Assembly (NCBI GenBank): GCA_014138725.1
Contig: JACJID010000004.1
Location: 992,001-1,056,000 of the forward strand
Origin: Kutzneria viridogrisea
Lineage (GTDB): Bacteria > Actinomycetota > Actinomycetes > Mycobacteriales > Pseudonocardiaceae
DNA length: 64,000 bases
Direction of reading: 5' to 3'
Each line of letters opens with the position of its first letter. Position 1 is the stretch's first letter. A program made the position numbers and the translations under genes. Of the stretch, positions 18,786 through 27,718 are shown one piece after another. Under the pieces are notes generated by a model, which worked only from the letters and a program-made list of their open reading frames with translations, did not search any database and was not told the origin of the DNA.

Positions 18786-18819
18786 GGGCCGCCCGTGGCA
18801 CCCAGGTCACGGGCGGCCC
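18786..18819 (+). terminator. hairpin terminator after MerR gene
   Basis: Perfect 12-bp stem GGGCCGCCCGTG (18786-18797) / CACGGGCGGCCC (18808-18819) with a 10-nt loop, 21 bp after the MerR stop and 25 bp before the next start. There is no U-tract, as is usual for actinomycete terminators. Confidence 0.75.
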
Positions 18820-18844
18820 ACTCGCGTGCACCACGATTACCGGC

Positions 18845-20074
18845 ATGACCCACGGGCACGGCCACTCGCACGGACCCAGCACACCGGCCTCGGCGAAGGT
18901 GCGCAAACTGGTCATCGGCCTGCTGCTGCCACTGGTGCTGGCCACAGTGGTCGGTGCGCTGGTGCTCTACCCGTGGGGTGGCACGCCGGTGGCCAACACC
19001 CAGGGCGGACCGACCACCACCGTGTACGGCGTGGTGACCGGGGTGCAGTCCGTGGACTGTCCCGGGGGCAGCGGCAAGCGCTGCGACGAGGTCACGGTGC
19101 GGCTGGACGACGGGCAGTCCGTGACCGAGCCCATGCCGGTGGAGCCGTCCACCCCGCGGTTCTCCGTGGACGACAAGGTGGTGCTGTCCTACAACGGCGG
19201 TGACGCCAGGGATCCCAGTTCGTACCAACTGGCCGACTTCCAGCGCAGCGGCCCGCTGTTGGTGCTGGCCGCGCTGTTCGCCGCCGCCGTGCTGGCGCTC
19301 GGCCGTTGGCAGGGGGCCAAGGCGCTGCTCGCACTGGCGTTGACCTTCGTGGTGCTGACCCTGTTCATCCTGCCCGCGATCCTGGCGGGCAAGGACCCGC
19401 TCGCGGTCGGCATCATCGGCTCGGCACTGATCATGTTCGCGGTGCTGTACCTGACGCACGGCCTGTCCGCGCGCACCTCGACGGCCGTGGTCGGCACGCT
19501 GGTCAGCCTGGGGCTGATCGGACTGCTCGGCTGGCTGTTCACGGTGGTGGCCAGCCTGACCGGCCTGAACGAGGACACCAGCAACCTGCTCCAGGTGCTG
19601 GGGCACGGCTTCGACGCCCGCGGGCTGCTGCTGGCCGGGGTCGTGATCGGCTCGGTCGGTGTGCTCGACGACGTGACGGTCACCCAGACCAGCGCCGTGT
19701 GGGAACTGCGGCGGGCCAACCCGAAGCTGGGCTGGCGCCAGCTGTACGCGGCGGGCCTGCGCATCGGCCGTGACCACATGTCCTCCTCGGTGAACACGCT
19801 GGTCATGGCCTACGCGGGCGCCGGGCTGCCGCTGCTGCTGGCCTACGCGGCCACCGGCAAGGGCGTAGGCGAGGTGCTCGGCCTGGAGACGATCGCCCAG
19901 GAGCTACTGCGCACCCTGGTGGGCAGCATCGGACTGGTCGCCTCGGTGCCGATCACCACCGTGCTGGCCGCGCTGATCGCCATGCAGGAGAAGGTCCCGG
20001 TGCCCGTGGTGCGCCGCCGCAAGCCGCGCCCGCTGCGCCCCGACGACTACCCCACCGAGCCGCTCACCCTGTGA
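18845..20074 (+). CDS. YibE/F-family integral membrane protein
   Basis: 409 residues. A His-rich N-terminus (MTHGHGHSHG), one membrane segment (about 22-43), an extracytoplasmic beta-rich domain (about 50-130), then six or seven membrane helices. Family marks are VIGSVGVLDDVTVTQTSAVW and GLRIGRDHMSSSVNTLVMAY. YibE/F proteins are proposed transporters of unknown substrate. The His-rich tail suggests metal binding (inference). It stands alone between two terminator-like hairpins, downstream of MerR but apparently transcribed separately. Confidence 0.88.
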   Translation: MTHGHGHSHGPSTPASAKVRKLVIGLLLPLVLATVVGALVLYPWGGTPVANTQGGPTTTVYGVVTGVQSVDCPGGSGKRCDEVTVRLDDGQSVTEPMPVEPSTPRFSVDDKVVLSYNGGDARDPSSYQLADFQRSGPLLVLAALFAAAVLALGRWQGAKALLALALTFVVLTLFILPAILAGKDPLAVGIIGSALIMFAVLYLTHGLSARTSTAVVGTLVSLGLIGLLGWLFTVVASLTGLNEDTSNLLQVLGHGFDARGLLLAGVVIGSVGVLDDVTVTQTSAVWELRRANPKLGWRQLYAAGLRIGRDHMSSSVNTLVMAYAGAGLPLLLAYAATGKGVGEVLGLETIAQELLRTLVGSIGLVASVPITTVLAALIAMQEKVPVPVVRRRKPRPLRPDDYPTEPLTL

Positions 20075-20090
20075 GCACGGGGTGAGCGGC
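20059..20090. terminator. bidirectional hairpin between convergent genes
   Basis: Perfect 11-bp stem GCCGCTCACCC (20059-20069) / GGGTGAGCGGC (20080-20090), loop 10 nt. It includes the stop of the YibE/F gene and lies just before the convergent dehydrogenase stop (20099). Confidence 0.65.
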
Positions 20091-20098
20091 CCACGCCG

Positions 20099-21088
20099 TC
20101 AGGGCAGGACCTGGATCTTGCGGCCCTTGCCCGCCTTGAACTGCTCCAGTGCGGCCGGGTACTGCTCCAGCGGCAGGCGGTCGCTGATGAACACCTCGGG
20201 GTCGAGCACCCCGGTGGCGAACAGGTCGGCGGCCCGCTCGTAGCTGTGCAGCACGGCCATCGAGCCGGTGATGGTGATCTCCTCGTTGTAGATCCGGTAC
20301 GGGGAGACCTGCACGCGGGTGGCGTAGTCGGAGACACCGAACTGGAGGAAGGTGCCGCCCTTGGCCACGCGGTCGATGCCGTCCTGGATGGCGTGCGCGT
20401 TGCCGGTGGCGTCGATGACCACGTCCCAGCCGCCCGGCCGGTCGATCTCGTCGGGGGTGGTCGCCACGGTGCTGCACCCGAGCTGGCGGGCGGTGGACAG
20501 CCGGTCCTCGTTGAGGTCCACCACGTCGATGCTCGCCGCGCCGGTGAGCTTGCCCAGTTGCAGCATCATCAGCCCCATGGTGCCCGAGCCGTAGATCAGC
20601 ACGCGGCTGGCCAGCTGGCTGCGCAGCACGTCGTAACCGCGCACCGCGCAGGACAGCGGCTCGATCAGCGCGGCGTCCTCGGTGCGCACGTGGTCGGGCA
20701 GTTTCACGCAGTTGGCCACCGGGGCGAGCGCGTACTCGGCGGCGCCGCCCGCGGTGGACACGCCGATGCCGCCCCAGCGCTCGCACAGGTTGTTGCGGCC
20801 CACCCGGCAGTACCGGCACTCGTGGCAGTACAGCGAGGGGTCCACGGCCACCCGGTCGCCGACCTTGACCTCGGTGACCTCCGCGCCGACCTCGGCCACC
20901 ACCCCGGCGAACTCGTGGCCCGGGATCACCGGCAGGGTGGGCGCGAACTCGCCCTGGAGGATGTGCAGGTCGGTGCCGCACAGCCCGCAGGCGGCCACGT
21001 CCACCACGACCTGCCTGCGGCCGGGAGTCGGATCGTCCACAGTGGTCACTTCGACCTGACCGACACCGCTGATGACAGCTGCTCTCAC
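20099..21088 (-). CDS. zinc-dependent medium-chain alcohol/polyol dehydrogenase
   Basis: 329 residues of the zinc-dependent MDR family. Catalytic zinc ligands are C37 in CGLCGTDLH and H58-E59 in PGHEFAG; structural zinc ligands are C88, C91, C94 and C102 in YCHECRYCRVGRNNLC. The nucleotide-binding fold contains LIYGSGTMGLMMLQLGK, followed by DLNEDR, which favours NAD. Last gene of the DeoR/ABC operon; GTG 21088 overlaps the permease stop (GTGA). Because the transporter resembles polyol or sugar importers, oxidation of an imported polyol (sorbitol/mannitol-like) is likely. Substrate not proven. Confidence 0.88.
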   Translation of the reverse strand: MRAAVISGVGQVEVTTVDDPTPGRRQVVVDVAACGLCGTDLHILQGEFAPTLPVIPGHEFAGVVAEVGAEVTEVKVGDRVAVDPSLYCHECRYCRVGRNNLCERWGGIGVSTAGGAAEYALAPVANCVKLPDHVRTEDAALIEPLSCAVRGYDVLRSQLASRVLIYGSGTMGLMMLQLGKLTGAASIDVVDLNEDRLSTARQLGCSTVATTPDEIDRPGGWDVVIDATGNAHAIQDGIDRVAKGGTFLQFGVSDYATRVQVSPYRIYNEEITITGSMAVLHSYERAADLFATGVLDPEVFISDRLPLEQYPAALEQFKAGKGRKIQVLP

Positions 21089-21912
21089 TTGACGGCTCCT
21101 AGCGACAGGCCCTGGACCAGCTTGTCCTGGGCGGTGAACCCGGCCACGAGAACCGGCAACGAGATCACGGTAGCGGCAGCGCACACCTTGGCCAGGAACA
21201 GGCCCTGGCTGGTGACGAAACTGGTCAGGAACACCGGGGCGGTGCCCGCGACGACACCGGTCAGCACGCGGGCGAACAGCAACTCGTTCCAGCTGAAGAT
21301 GAAGCAGATCAACGAGGTCGCCGCGATACCGGGCATGGCGACGGGGGCGACCACCTTGCGCAGGGTGGTGACCAGGCTCGCCCCGTCGATGGCGGCGGCC
21401 TCCAGCATCTCCTTGGGCACCTCGGCAAGGAAGGAGCGCATCAGCCACACCGCGATGGGCAGGTTCATCGAGGTGTAGAGCAGGATCAGGAACCAGATGT
21501 TGTCCAGCATCCCGGTGTACTGGGCCACCAGGTAGATCGGCAGGATGCCCGCGACCACCGGCAGCATCTTGGTGGACAGGAAGAAGAACAGCACATCCGA
21601 CCACTTGCGCACCGGCTTGATCGACAGCGCGTAGGCCGCCGGGACGGACAGCAGCAGCACCAGGACGGTGGACCCGATGCTCGCGCTGGCCGAGTTGAGC
21701 AGCGGCGGCCAGGGGCTGACACCCGTTGTGGCGCCGAAGAACTCGGCGTAGCCCTGGAAGGTCAGCTTGGCCGCGATCGAGGGCGGGTTGGTCGCCGCGT
21801 CGGACTCGCTGTGCAGCGAGGTCAGCACCATCCACAGCACCGGGAGCACGAACAGGATGCCGGCGAACCACGCGAGCACGCCCCACGGCCGCCACGCCTG
21901 CTTGGTGGTCAT
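21085..21912 (-). CDS. carbohydrate ABC transporter permease (MalG-like)
   Basis: 275-residue inner-membrane protein with six predicted helices. The EAA loop that contacts the ATPase is EAAAIDGASLVTTLRKVVAP (about residue 185). The N-terminus WGVLAWFAGILFVLPVLWMV is the first helix. It forms a heterodimer with the permease encoded immediately upstream; ATG 21912 overlaps that gene's stop (ATGA). MalG-type length. The cluster has no ATP-binding subunit, so a shared MsmK-like ATPase elsewhere must energise it. Confidence 0.92.
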   Translation of the reverse strand: MTTKQAWRPWGVLAWFAGILFVLPVLWMVLTSLHSESDAATNPPSIAAKLTFQGYAEFFGATTGVSPWPPLLNSASASIGSTVLVLLLSVPAAYALSIKPVRKWSDVLFFFLSTKMLPVVAGILPIYLVAQYTGMLDNIWFLILLYTSMNLPIAVWLMRSFLAEVPKEMLEAAAIDGASLVTTLRKVVAPVAMPGIAATSLICFIFSWNELLFARVLTGVVAGTAPVFLTSFVTSQGLFLAKVCAAATVISLPVLVAGFTAQDKLVQGLSLGAVK

Positions 21913-22829
21913 GACTGCACCTCGTTCCGCAGCAGGGAGGACACCACGCGCAGCGCGAACGTGGCGATGATGATCGAGGCGATGACCACCACGACGCCCG
22001 CCGCCGAGGCCTGCCCGTAGTCGTGGGCCTGGAAGAAGGTCTGGTAGATCGTGTAGGGCAGGTTGGCCGTGCCCAGCCCGCCGGAGGTGATGGTGAACAC
22101 CGCGTCGAAGTTCTGCACGATGTAGATCGAGCCAAGCAGCCCGCCCAGTTCCAGGTACTGGCGCAGGTGCGGCAGGGTCAGGTAGCGGAACACCTGCCAG
22201 CCGGTGGCACCGTCCATCTTGGCTGCCTCGATCGCGTCCATCGGACGGCTTTGCAGGCCCGCCAACAGGATCAGCATCATGAACGGGGTCCACTGCCACA
22301 CCAGGGAGGCCTCGATGGCGATCTTGGGCATGGAGCTGATCCAGTCCGGCTGCGGCGGGGTCGCCCCGCCGAACAGGCCCCAGATCCAGGTGAGCACCCC
22401 GTTGAACAGGCCGTACTCCGGGTTGAACAGCACGTGCTTCCACAGCAGGGCCGCCGCCACCGGCACCACCAGGAACGGCGCGATCAGCATGGTGCGCACC
22501 GCGCCGCGGCCGCGGAACTTCTTGTCCAGCAACAGGGCCAGGCCCAGGCCGAGCACCAGGCTGACCAGCACCACGCTGACGGTGAGCACGATGGTGGACA
22601 GCACCGAGGAGCGCAGGTCGGGGTCGACGATCACCGTGGCGTAGTTGTCCAGCCCGGCGAAGCCTCTGCTCTTGGGATCCAGGGCGTTCCACTGGAGGAA
22701 GGAGATCACCAGCGTGGCCACGAAGGGCAGCTGGGTCACCACGATCATGAACAGCAGCGCGGGCAGCAGGGGTGCCCGCCGCGCCCAGTCGGCCATCCGC
22801 CTCGGCGCCGCCAGAGCCTGGGTCGTCAT
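21909..22829 (-). CDS. carbohydrate ABC transporter permease (MalF-like)
   Basis: 306 residues, six predicted membrane helices starting with LLPALLFMIVVTQLPFVATL. The EAA loop EAAKMDGATGWQVFRYLTLP is near residue 205, and NPEYGLFNGVLTWI marks the periplasmic region of this subfamily. Partner of the following permease. Start is ATG 22829, sharing one base with the upstream stop; a GTG at 22832 (GTGA overlap) is equally possible. Polyol-type importers (SmoF/MtlF-like) have this length and gene order. Confidence 0.9.
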   Translation of the reverse strand: MTTQALAAPRRMADWARRAPLLPALLFMIVVTQLPFVATLVISFLQWNALDPKSRGFAGLDNYATVIVDPDLRSSVLSTIVLTVSVVLVSLVLGLGLALLLDKKFRGRGAVRTMLIAPFLVVPVAAALLWKHVLFNPEYGLFNGVLTWIWGLFGGATPPQPDWISSMPKIAIEASLVWQWTPFMMLILLAGLQSRPMDAIEAAKMDGATGWQVFRYLTLPHLRQYLELGGLLGSIYIVQNFDAVFTITSGGLGTANLPYTIYQTFFQAHDYGQASAAGVVVVIASIIIATFALRVVSSLLRNEVQS

Positions 22830-24196
22830 CACTGTCCTCCCTTGTGCTTGGCGGCGACTCGTGCGGCCCGTTCCTGGCCGCTGTCCAGCGCTTCGTCCAC
22901 TGTGGAGCTACCCGCGATGGCCGCGCTGACGTCCTGCGAGATGCGGGTGGCCAGCTCGGTGAACTCGGGGATGTCCACGAACTGGATGCCCACCGTTGGC
23001 CTGGGCTGCACGCCGGGATTGCGCGGGTCGGCGGAGGTGAGCGCCCTCTCCGTCTGCGGGGCGAAGGCGTTGGTCACCTTCAGGTAGTCGGGGTTGCGGT
23101 AGGTGGAGGACCGCTTGCCGTCGGGAATCCTGGACCAGCCCAGCTTGCTGCCGACCAGGTTCTCGTAGTCCTTGCTGGAGGCCCAGGAGATGAACTTCCA
23201 CGCCAGGTCCTGCTTCGTGCTGGCCTTCTGCATGCCCCAGGCCCAGGTGTAGAGCCAACCCGAGCTCTTGGTCCGGTCCACCGGAGCCTGGGCGAAGCCG
23301 AGCTTGCCCGCGACCGGGGAGTCCGGGGCCTCCAGCAGACCGGCCGCCGAGGTGGCGTCGTACCACATGGCCGCCTTGCCCTGGGTCATGTTGTTCAGGC
23401 ACTCCGCGAACCCGGCCTGTGGGGCGCCCGCCTCGCCGTGGGCGCGCACCAGGTCCACGTAGAACTGGGTGGCCCGCTTGAACTCCGGGGAGTTGACCTG
23501 GGCCTGCCAGTCCTTGCTGAACCAGGTGCCGCCGAAGGTGTTGACCACCGTGGTCAGCGGGGCGAACAGCTGGCCCCAGCCGGGCTGGCCGCGCAGGCAG
23601 ATGCCGCGCATACCGGGCTGGGCACCGTCCACTTTGGCCGCCAGGTCGGCGACCTGCTGCCAGGTCGGGTTCTCCGGCATGGTCAGGCCCTTGGCCTGGA
23701 AAACGTCCTTGCGGTACATGAGGAACGAGGACTCGCCGTAGAACGGCTCGGCGTAGACGTGCCCGTCGTCAGCGGTCAGCGACTGGCGCATGGAGGGCAG
23801 CACGTCCTCCTGGTCGAAGCCCGGGTCGGCGGCGATGTGCGAGTCCAGCGGGGCGAGCCACTCGTTCTTGGCGTAGAACGGGACCTCGTAGTTGCTGATC
23901 GTGGCCACGTCGTACTGACCGGCCTGGCTGGAGAACTCCTGGCTGATCTTGTCCCGGACGTCGTTCTCCGGCAGCACGGTGTAGTTGACCTTGATCCCGG
24001 TACGCTGGGTGAACTGCTCGGCGGTGAGCTTCTGGATGTCCAGCATCTGCGGGTTGTTGACCATCAGCACGTTGATCGAGGAACTGTCGCCGGGGCCGAT
24101 GCCCCCGCCCGCCCCCGCGCACGCGGTGGCCGTCGCGGCCACCACCGTGACCGCCAGTGCCGCGCCCAGGGCGCGGTGCGACGCCGATGTCGCCAT
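22829..24196 (-). CDS. extracellular sugar/polyol-binding lipoprotein
   Basis: 455 residues with a Sec/lipoprotein signal (ALGAALAVTVVAATATACAG, the Cys being the lipid anchor). The mature part is a cluster-B solute-binding protein; YDVATISNYEVPFYAKNEWL, GWLYTWAWGMQKASTKQDLA and RNPGVQPRPTVGIQFVDIPE resemble SmoE/MtlE-type sorbitol/mannitol binders. GAGGAG lies before ATG 24196. It is 34 bp downstream of the DeoR gene, and the whole set DeoR-binder-permease-permease-dehydrogenase is probably one operon. Ligand assignment is tentative. Confidence 0.9.
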   Translation of the reverse strand: MATSASHRALGAALAVTVVAATATACAGAGGGIGPGDSSSINVLMVNNPQMLDIQKLTAEQFTQRTGIKVNYTVLPENDVRDKISQEFSSQAGQYDVATISNYEVPFYAKNEWLAPLDSHIAADPGFDQEDVLPSMRQSLTADDGHVYAEPFYGESSFLMYRKDVFQAKGLTMPENPTWQQVADLAAKVDGAQPGMRGICLRGQPGWGQLFAPLTTVVNTFGGTWFSKDWQAQVNSPEFKRATQFYVDLVRAHGEAGAPQAGFAECLNNMTQGKAAMWYDATSAAGLLEAPDSPVAGKLGFAQAPVDRTKSSGWLYTWAWGMQKASTKQDLAWKFISWASSKDYENLVGSKLGWSRIPDGKRSSTYRNPDYLKVTNAFAPQTERALTSADPRNPGVQPRPTVGIQFVDIPEFTELATRISQDVSAAIAGSSTVDEALDSGQERAARVAAKHKGGQ

Positions 24197-24230
24197 TGCA
24201 GTGTTCTCCTCGCAGCAGAGTGAGCGGGCG

Positions 24231-24992
24231 TCAGACCCTGATCACCTTCGGGCCCAGCGCCGCGTAGCGGCTGACCTCCGCGGGCGGCAGCGCGGTGTCG
24301 GTGACGATGGCCTCGAAGTCACCGACTTCGGCGAACCGGCTGAAGCTGGCCGCGCCGAACTTGGTGTGGATGCCGACGAAGACCCTGCGACGGGAGACCT
24401 CCATCGCCTTGGCCTTGACCGCGCCGACCGCGGGATCGGGCGTGGTCAGCCCGTGTTCGCGGGAGATGCCGTTCGCCCCGACGTAGGCCAGGTCGATGAC
24501 CATCTCGCCGAGCATGCGCAGCACCCAGTGGTCGACGGTGGCCATCGTGCGGCCACGCAGGCGGCCACCCAGCAGCAGCACCGTGGTGGTGGGCACGGCC
24601 GACAGGGCGGCGGCCGTGGGCAGGGAAGCCGTCACCACGGTGAGCGGACGGCTGGTCGGCAGTTCCTCGGCCACCAGCTGCGGGGTGATGCCCTCGTCCA
24701 CGAACACCGTCTCCGCGTCGCCCAGCCGCTCGGCGGCGGCCCTGGCGATGCGGCGTTTCTGCTGGACCCGTGAGGTCGACCGGTAGGCCAGACCCGTCTC
24801 GAAGCCCGCGGTCTCCACGGGGGTCGCCCCGCCGTGCGTGCGCCGGACCAGGCCGTGCTCGTCGAGCAGCCGCAGGTCCCTGCGCACCGTCTCCGGGGCC
24901 ACGTTGAGCTCGGTGGCGATGTCGGCCACATCCACCCGTCCGTGTTCGCGTGCCCGGTCGAGGATGTGTCGCTGACGCTCGTCGGCCTGCAT
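24231..24992 (-). CDS. DeoR-family sugar-sensing repressor
   Basis: 253 residues. N-terminal helix-turn-helix: RQRHILDRAREHGRVDVADI, then APETVRRDLRLLDEHGLVRR and THGGA, the DeoR hallmark. The C-terminal sensor domain (about 75-253) includes FVDEGITPQLVAEEL, VVTASLPTAAALS and DLAYVGANGISREHGLTTPD, where phosphorylated sugars bind in relatives. First gene of the sugar/polyol operon and likely its regulator. Confidence 0.93.
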   Translation of the reverse strand: MQADERQRHILDRAREHGRVDVADIATELNVAPETVRRDLRLLDEHGLVRRTHGGATPVETAGFETGLAYRSTSRVQQKRRIARAAAERLGDAETVFVDEGITPQLVAEELPTSRPLTVVTASLPTAAALSAVPTTTVLLLGGRLRGRTMATVDHWVLRMLGEMVIDLAYVGANGISREHGLTTPDPAVGAVKAKAMEVSRRRVFVGIHTKFGAASFSRFAEVGDFEAIVTDTALPPAEVSRYAALGPKVIRV

Positions 24993-25242
24993 CTGCTTGT
25001 TCCTCCTCGCCGGACTCGGGCGTCCCCTGTGCCCGTTCGGGCGTGGGGAACAGGTTCACACCGAAGACACACTGTGGCCAGCGCCACAGGCACCCCCGAG
25101 CCGCCCGGTTCTTGCCCGTATTTTCGGCGCCGAGCTGGTGCCGCGCACGGCCCGCGGACGATCTATGACCGATTCGGGCCCAGCCGTTGCCCGTTCGGCG
25201 CCCGCCGTCCGGGCCACCCAGGTCACGAGAAGGCAACGGTGG

Positions 25243-26370
25243 ATGTGGTGGACTGGGCACATGGTGAGCACACCTGCTTGGGCGAAACTGGTGGTCGCGC
25301 TGACCACGGCGGGACCGCTGGCACTGGTCGGCCTGCCGGGTCAGCTGACGGGCAACTCACTGGCCACCGGCCTCAGCCCGGAGCAACTGGCGGGTCAGCG
25401 GGTGGTCTACTCCTACAAGGGGGCGCTGCCACCGGCCAGCCTGCTGGACAAGATCAGGGCGGGCCAGGCGGCCGGGGTCATCTTCTTCGGCGAGAACATC
25501 ACCGCGCAGCTGCCCACCGCCGTGCAACAGCTCAAGGACGCCAACGCGCAGAGCCCGGTGAAGGCCCCGCTGCTGCTGATGACCGACCAGGAGGGCGGCA
25601 AGGTGCGGCGGCTGCCCGGTGCGCCCGAGCTGTCCGAGAAGCAGATCGGGCAGTCACCTGACGGGGTGAACCTGGCGGCACAGGCGGGTACCGGGGCCGC
25701 GCAGAACCTGACCGCGGCGGGCATGAACCTCAACCTGTCGCCGGTGCTGGACGTGTACCGCAAGCCGGGTGACTTCCTGGACCAGGCCCAGCGCTCGTAC
25801 AGCACCAACCCGGACACGGTTTCCGCGCTGGGCAAGCAGTTCGTCACGGCCCAGCAGCAGGCGGGTGTGGCGGCGACCGTCAAGCACTTCCCGGGGCTGG
25901 GGCCCGCCGCGGCGGGCGAGAACACCGACGAGGCCCCGGTGACGATCAACGAGTCCCTGGACGAGCTGCGCTCGGTGGACGAGAAGCCCTACGGCGAGGC
26001 GATCGCGGCCGGGGCCAAGCTGGTGATGATGTCCTGGGCGACCTACCCGGCGCTGGACGCGAGCCTGCCCGCGGGCCTGTCGCCGAAGGTGGTCGGCGAG
26101 GAGCTGCGGGGCAGGCTGGGCTACCAGGGGGTCACCGTGACCGACGCGCTGGAGGCGGGCGGCCTCAGGGCGTTCGGCGGCACCGAGCAGCGGGCGGTGC
26201 GGGCGGCCAAGGCGGGCATGGACCTGATCCTGTGCTCGGCGCGGGATTCGGGGCAGGGCGATGCCGCGGGCGGGGCGCTGACGGCCGCGTTCAAGTCGGG
26301 CCAGCTCGACCAGGCGGCCTTCCTCGGTGCGGCGCAGCGCGTGCTGGAGCTGCGCAAGACCCTGCGCTGA
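25243..26370 (+). CDS. secreted glycoside hydrolase family 3 protein (NagZ-like)
   Basis: About 375 residues with a hydrophobic N-terminal export segment (LVVALTTAGPLALVGLPG). GH3 signatures: LLLMTDQEGGKVRRLPGAPE, MNLNLSPVLDVYRKP, VAATVKHFPGLGPAAAGENT and VTVTDALEAGGL, where the Asp is the expected nucleophile. The His of the Gram-negative NagZ loop (GHGDTxxDSH) is absent, as in many actinobacterial relatives. Likely removes GlcNAc from wall fragments or glycans outside the cell. Start is uncertain: ATG 25243 follows AGAAGG; ATGs at 25165 and 25261 are alternatives. Confidence 0.85.
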   Translation: MWWTGHMVSTPAWAKLVVALTTAGPLALVGLPGQLTGNSLATGLSPEQLAGQRVVYSYKGALPPASLLDKIRAGQAAGVIFFGENITAQLPTAVQQLKDANAQSPVKAPLLLMTDQEGGKVRRLPGAPELSEKQIGQSPDGVNLAAQAGTGAAQNLTAAGMNLNLSPVLDVYRKPGDFLDQAQRSYSTNPDTVSALGKQFVTAQQQAGVAATVKHFPGLGPAAAGENTDEAPVTINESLDELRSVDEKPYGEAIAAGAKLVMMSWATYPALDASLPAGLSPKVVGEELRGRLGYQGVTVTDALEAGGLRAFGGTEQRAVRAAKAGMDLILCSARDSGQGDAAGGALTAAFKSGQLDQAAFLGAAQRVLELRKTLR

Positions 26371-26715
26371 TCAGCCGTTGGCCAGCACCACGAAGTCGTA
26401 GCGGATCTGGCCGTCCCGGGAACCGGTCGGCGAGACGACGAGGCGGTCGGCGCTGTCGCCGGGGTAGGTCGCGGTGCAGTTCAGCTGCGTGCCGGGCAGC
26501 GCGGACAGGTCCCCGGCGCAGGTCACGTGGTCGGGCCTGCGCCCGTCGAAGGTGCTGAGCTTGTCGCCCAGGGTCTGCTCCACGGTGGCCCTGGCGACCT
26601 TGCCGTCGGCGGTGTTGGCCGTGGCCTCCGTGCTCAGCCCGCTGAGGAACACCCCGGCCACGCCGCCCATCGCCAGCACGGCGGCCACTGACAGTCCGAT
26701 CACCAAGCGCCTCAT
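26371..26715 (-). CDS. small secreted DUF4333-like protein
   Basis: 114 residues. An N-terminal export helix (LVIGLSVAAVLAMGGVAGVF) precedes a short domain with two cysteines (VTCAGDLSALPGTQLNC) typical of actinobacterial DUF4333 proteins, including VEQTLGDKL and the C-terminal strand YDFVVLANG. Function unknown. It is convergent with the GH3 gene; the two stop codons abut at 26370/26371. Confidence 0.8.
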   Translation of the reverse strand: MRRLVIGLSVAAVLAMGGVAGVFLSGLSTEATANTADGKVARATVEQTLGDKLSTFDGRRPDHVTCAGDLSALPGTQLNCTATYPGDSADRLVVSPTGSRDGQIRYDFVVLANG

Positions 26716-26777
26716 GTACTCAACGATGCAGTCCGCGTGGGTCCGCGCGCGTTAGCCGGGACGACGATCCGGCCGTA

Positions 26778-27566
26778 CTACCCCGGGATGACCTGGCCGA
26801 GGAAGCGCAGGGCGTCGGGCAGCACACGGCGCCAGTAGCCCTCGTTGTGCAGGCCGTGGTCGAAGGCCGACACCGTGGCGGGCAGCAGCCGTGCCGAGTC
26901 GATGAACGGGTCCTCCAGCCCGCACCACACACCGAGCCGGGGCGGCAGCCGGTCCAGGTGGCGCAGCGGCTCGTGGGCGGCCCACTGCGCCTCGTCGGCG
27001 AACCCGTCGATCGTGCGCGCGTCCGGCCACGAGCGGAACAGGGCGGGGCTGAGTACGGCGGCCGCAGGCAGGTCACGGGCGTACTCCAGGCCGCCGAAGC
27101 AGCCCATGGAGATGCCCAGCGCGGCCCGTGGCGCGGACAGGCCCAGCCCGGTGAGCCAGCCGGGAAGTTCCTCGCGGAGCATGGCCTGCGGGTCGTCGGA
27201 CGGATCGCGGGCCACCCAGTAGGAGTCCCCGCCGTCCACCGCGACGAGCGCGCACCTGGGCTGGGCCGCCAGGAAGCGGGGCAGGCCCAGCTCGACCATG
27301 CCCTGGGCGTTGTTGCCACGCCCGTGCAGCACCACGCACACCGGCAGGTCGGCCGCCGGGACCATCGCCACCAGCGTGACCTCCCGGCCGCGGGCCGCCG
27401 AGTGGAACCGGTGCACCGAGGTCGGCACCGGGGCCAGGTCGGGCACCACCCCGTCCGGCCCCACCAGGCCCAGGGCCCTGCGCAGCGGCACCTCCTCGAC
27501 GACGGCCAGCCCTGCCCCCAGCAGGCCGATCCCTGCCCCCGCCACCAGCAGTTTTCGCCTCGTCAT
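26778..27566 (-). CDS. exported alpha/beta-hydrolase (esterase)
   Basis: 262 residues. The N-terminus MTRRKLLVAGAGIGLLGAGL is a twin-Arg-like signal/anchor. The hydrolase fold shows the oxyanion segment VCVVLHGRGNN, the nucleophile elbow GISMGCFGG with serine, and a C-terminal AFDHGLHNEGYW providing the histidine. It resembles esterase-D/antigen-85-type secreted esterases. Substrate unknown. It is divergent from the NCS1 permease gene. A GTG one codon upstream (27569) is an alternative start. Confidence 0.85.
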   Translation of the reverse strand: MTRRKLLVAGAGIGLLGAGLAVVEEVPLRRALGLVGPDGVVPDLAPVPTSVHRFHSAARGREVTLVAMVPAADLPVCVVLHGRGNNAQGMVELGLPRFLAAQPRCALVAVDGGDSYWVARDPSDDPQAMLREELPGWLTGLGLSAPRAALGISMGCFGGLEYARDLPAAAVLSPALFRSWPDARTIDGFADEAQWAAHEPLRHLDRLPPRLGVWCGLEDPFIDSARLLPATVSAFDHGLHNEGYWRRVLPDALRFLGQVIPG

Positions 27567-27718
27567 CACCTTGTCAGGGACGTGTGGGCGGTAGTCCCGG
27601 TTCCGTGCTGCACAGACTGTGCGCACTGGGCGTGAACCGTGGACACTGTGACACTGCCCAACCGGGCAGAGGGCGCCGACGATACTGGCTTCGCGCCCGA
27701 GTGACCTCAGGAGCAGCC

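Noticed and set aside
20099-22135. Fused permease-dehydrogenase open frame
   Set aside because: The upstream part is an off-frame reading of the permease gene. The dehydrogenase has its own GTG start in a GTGA overlap.
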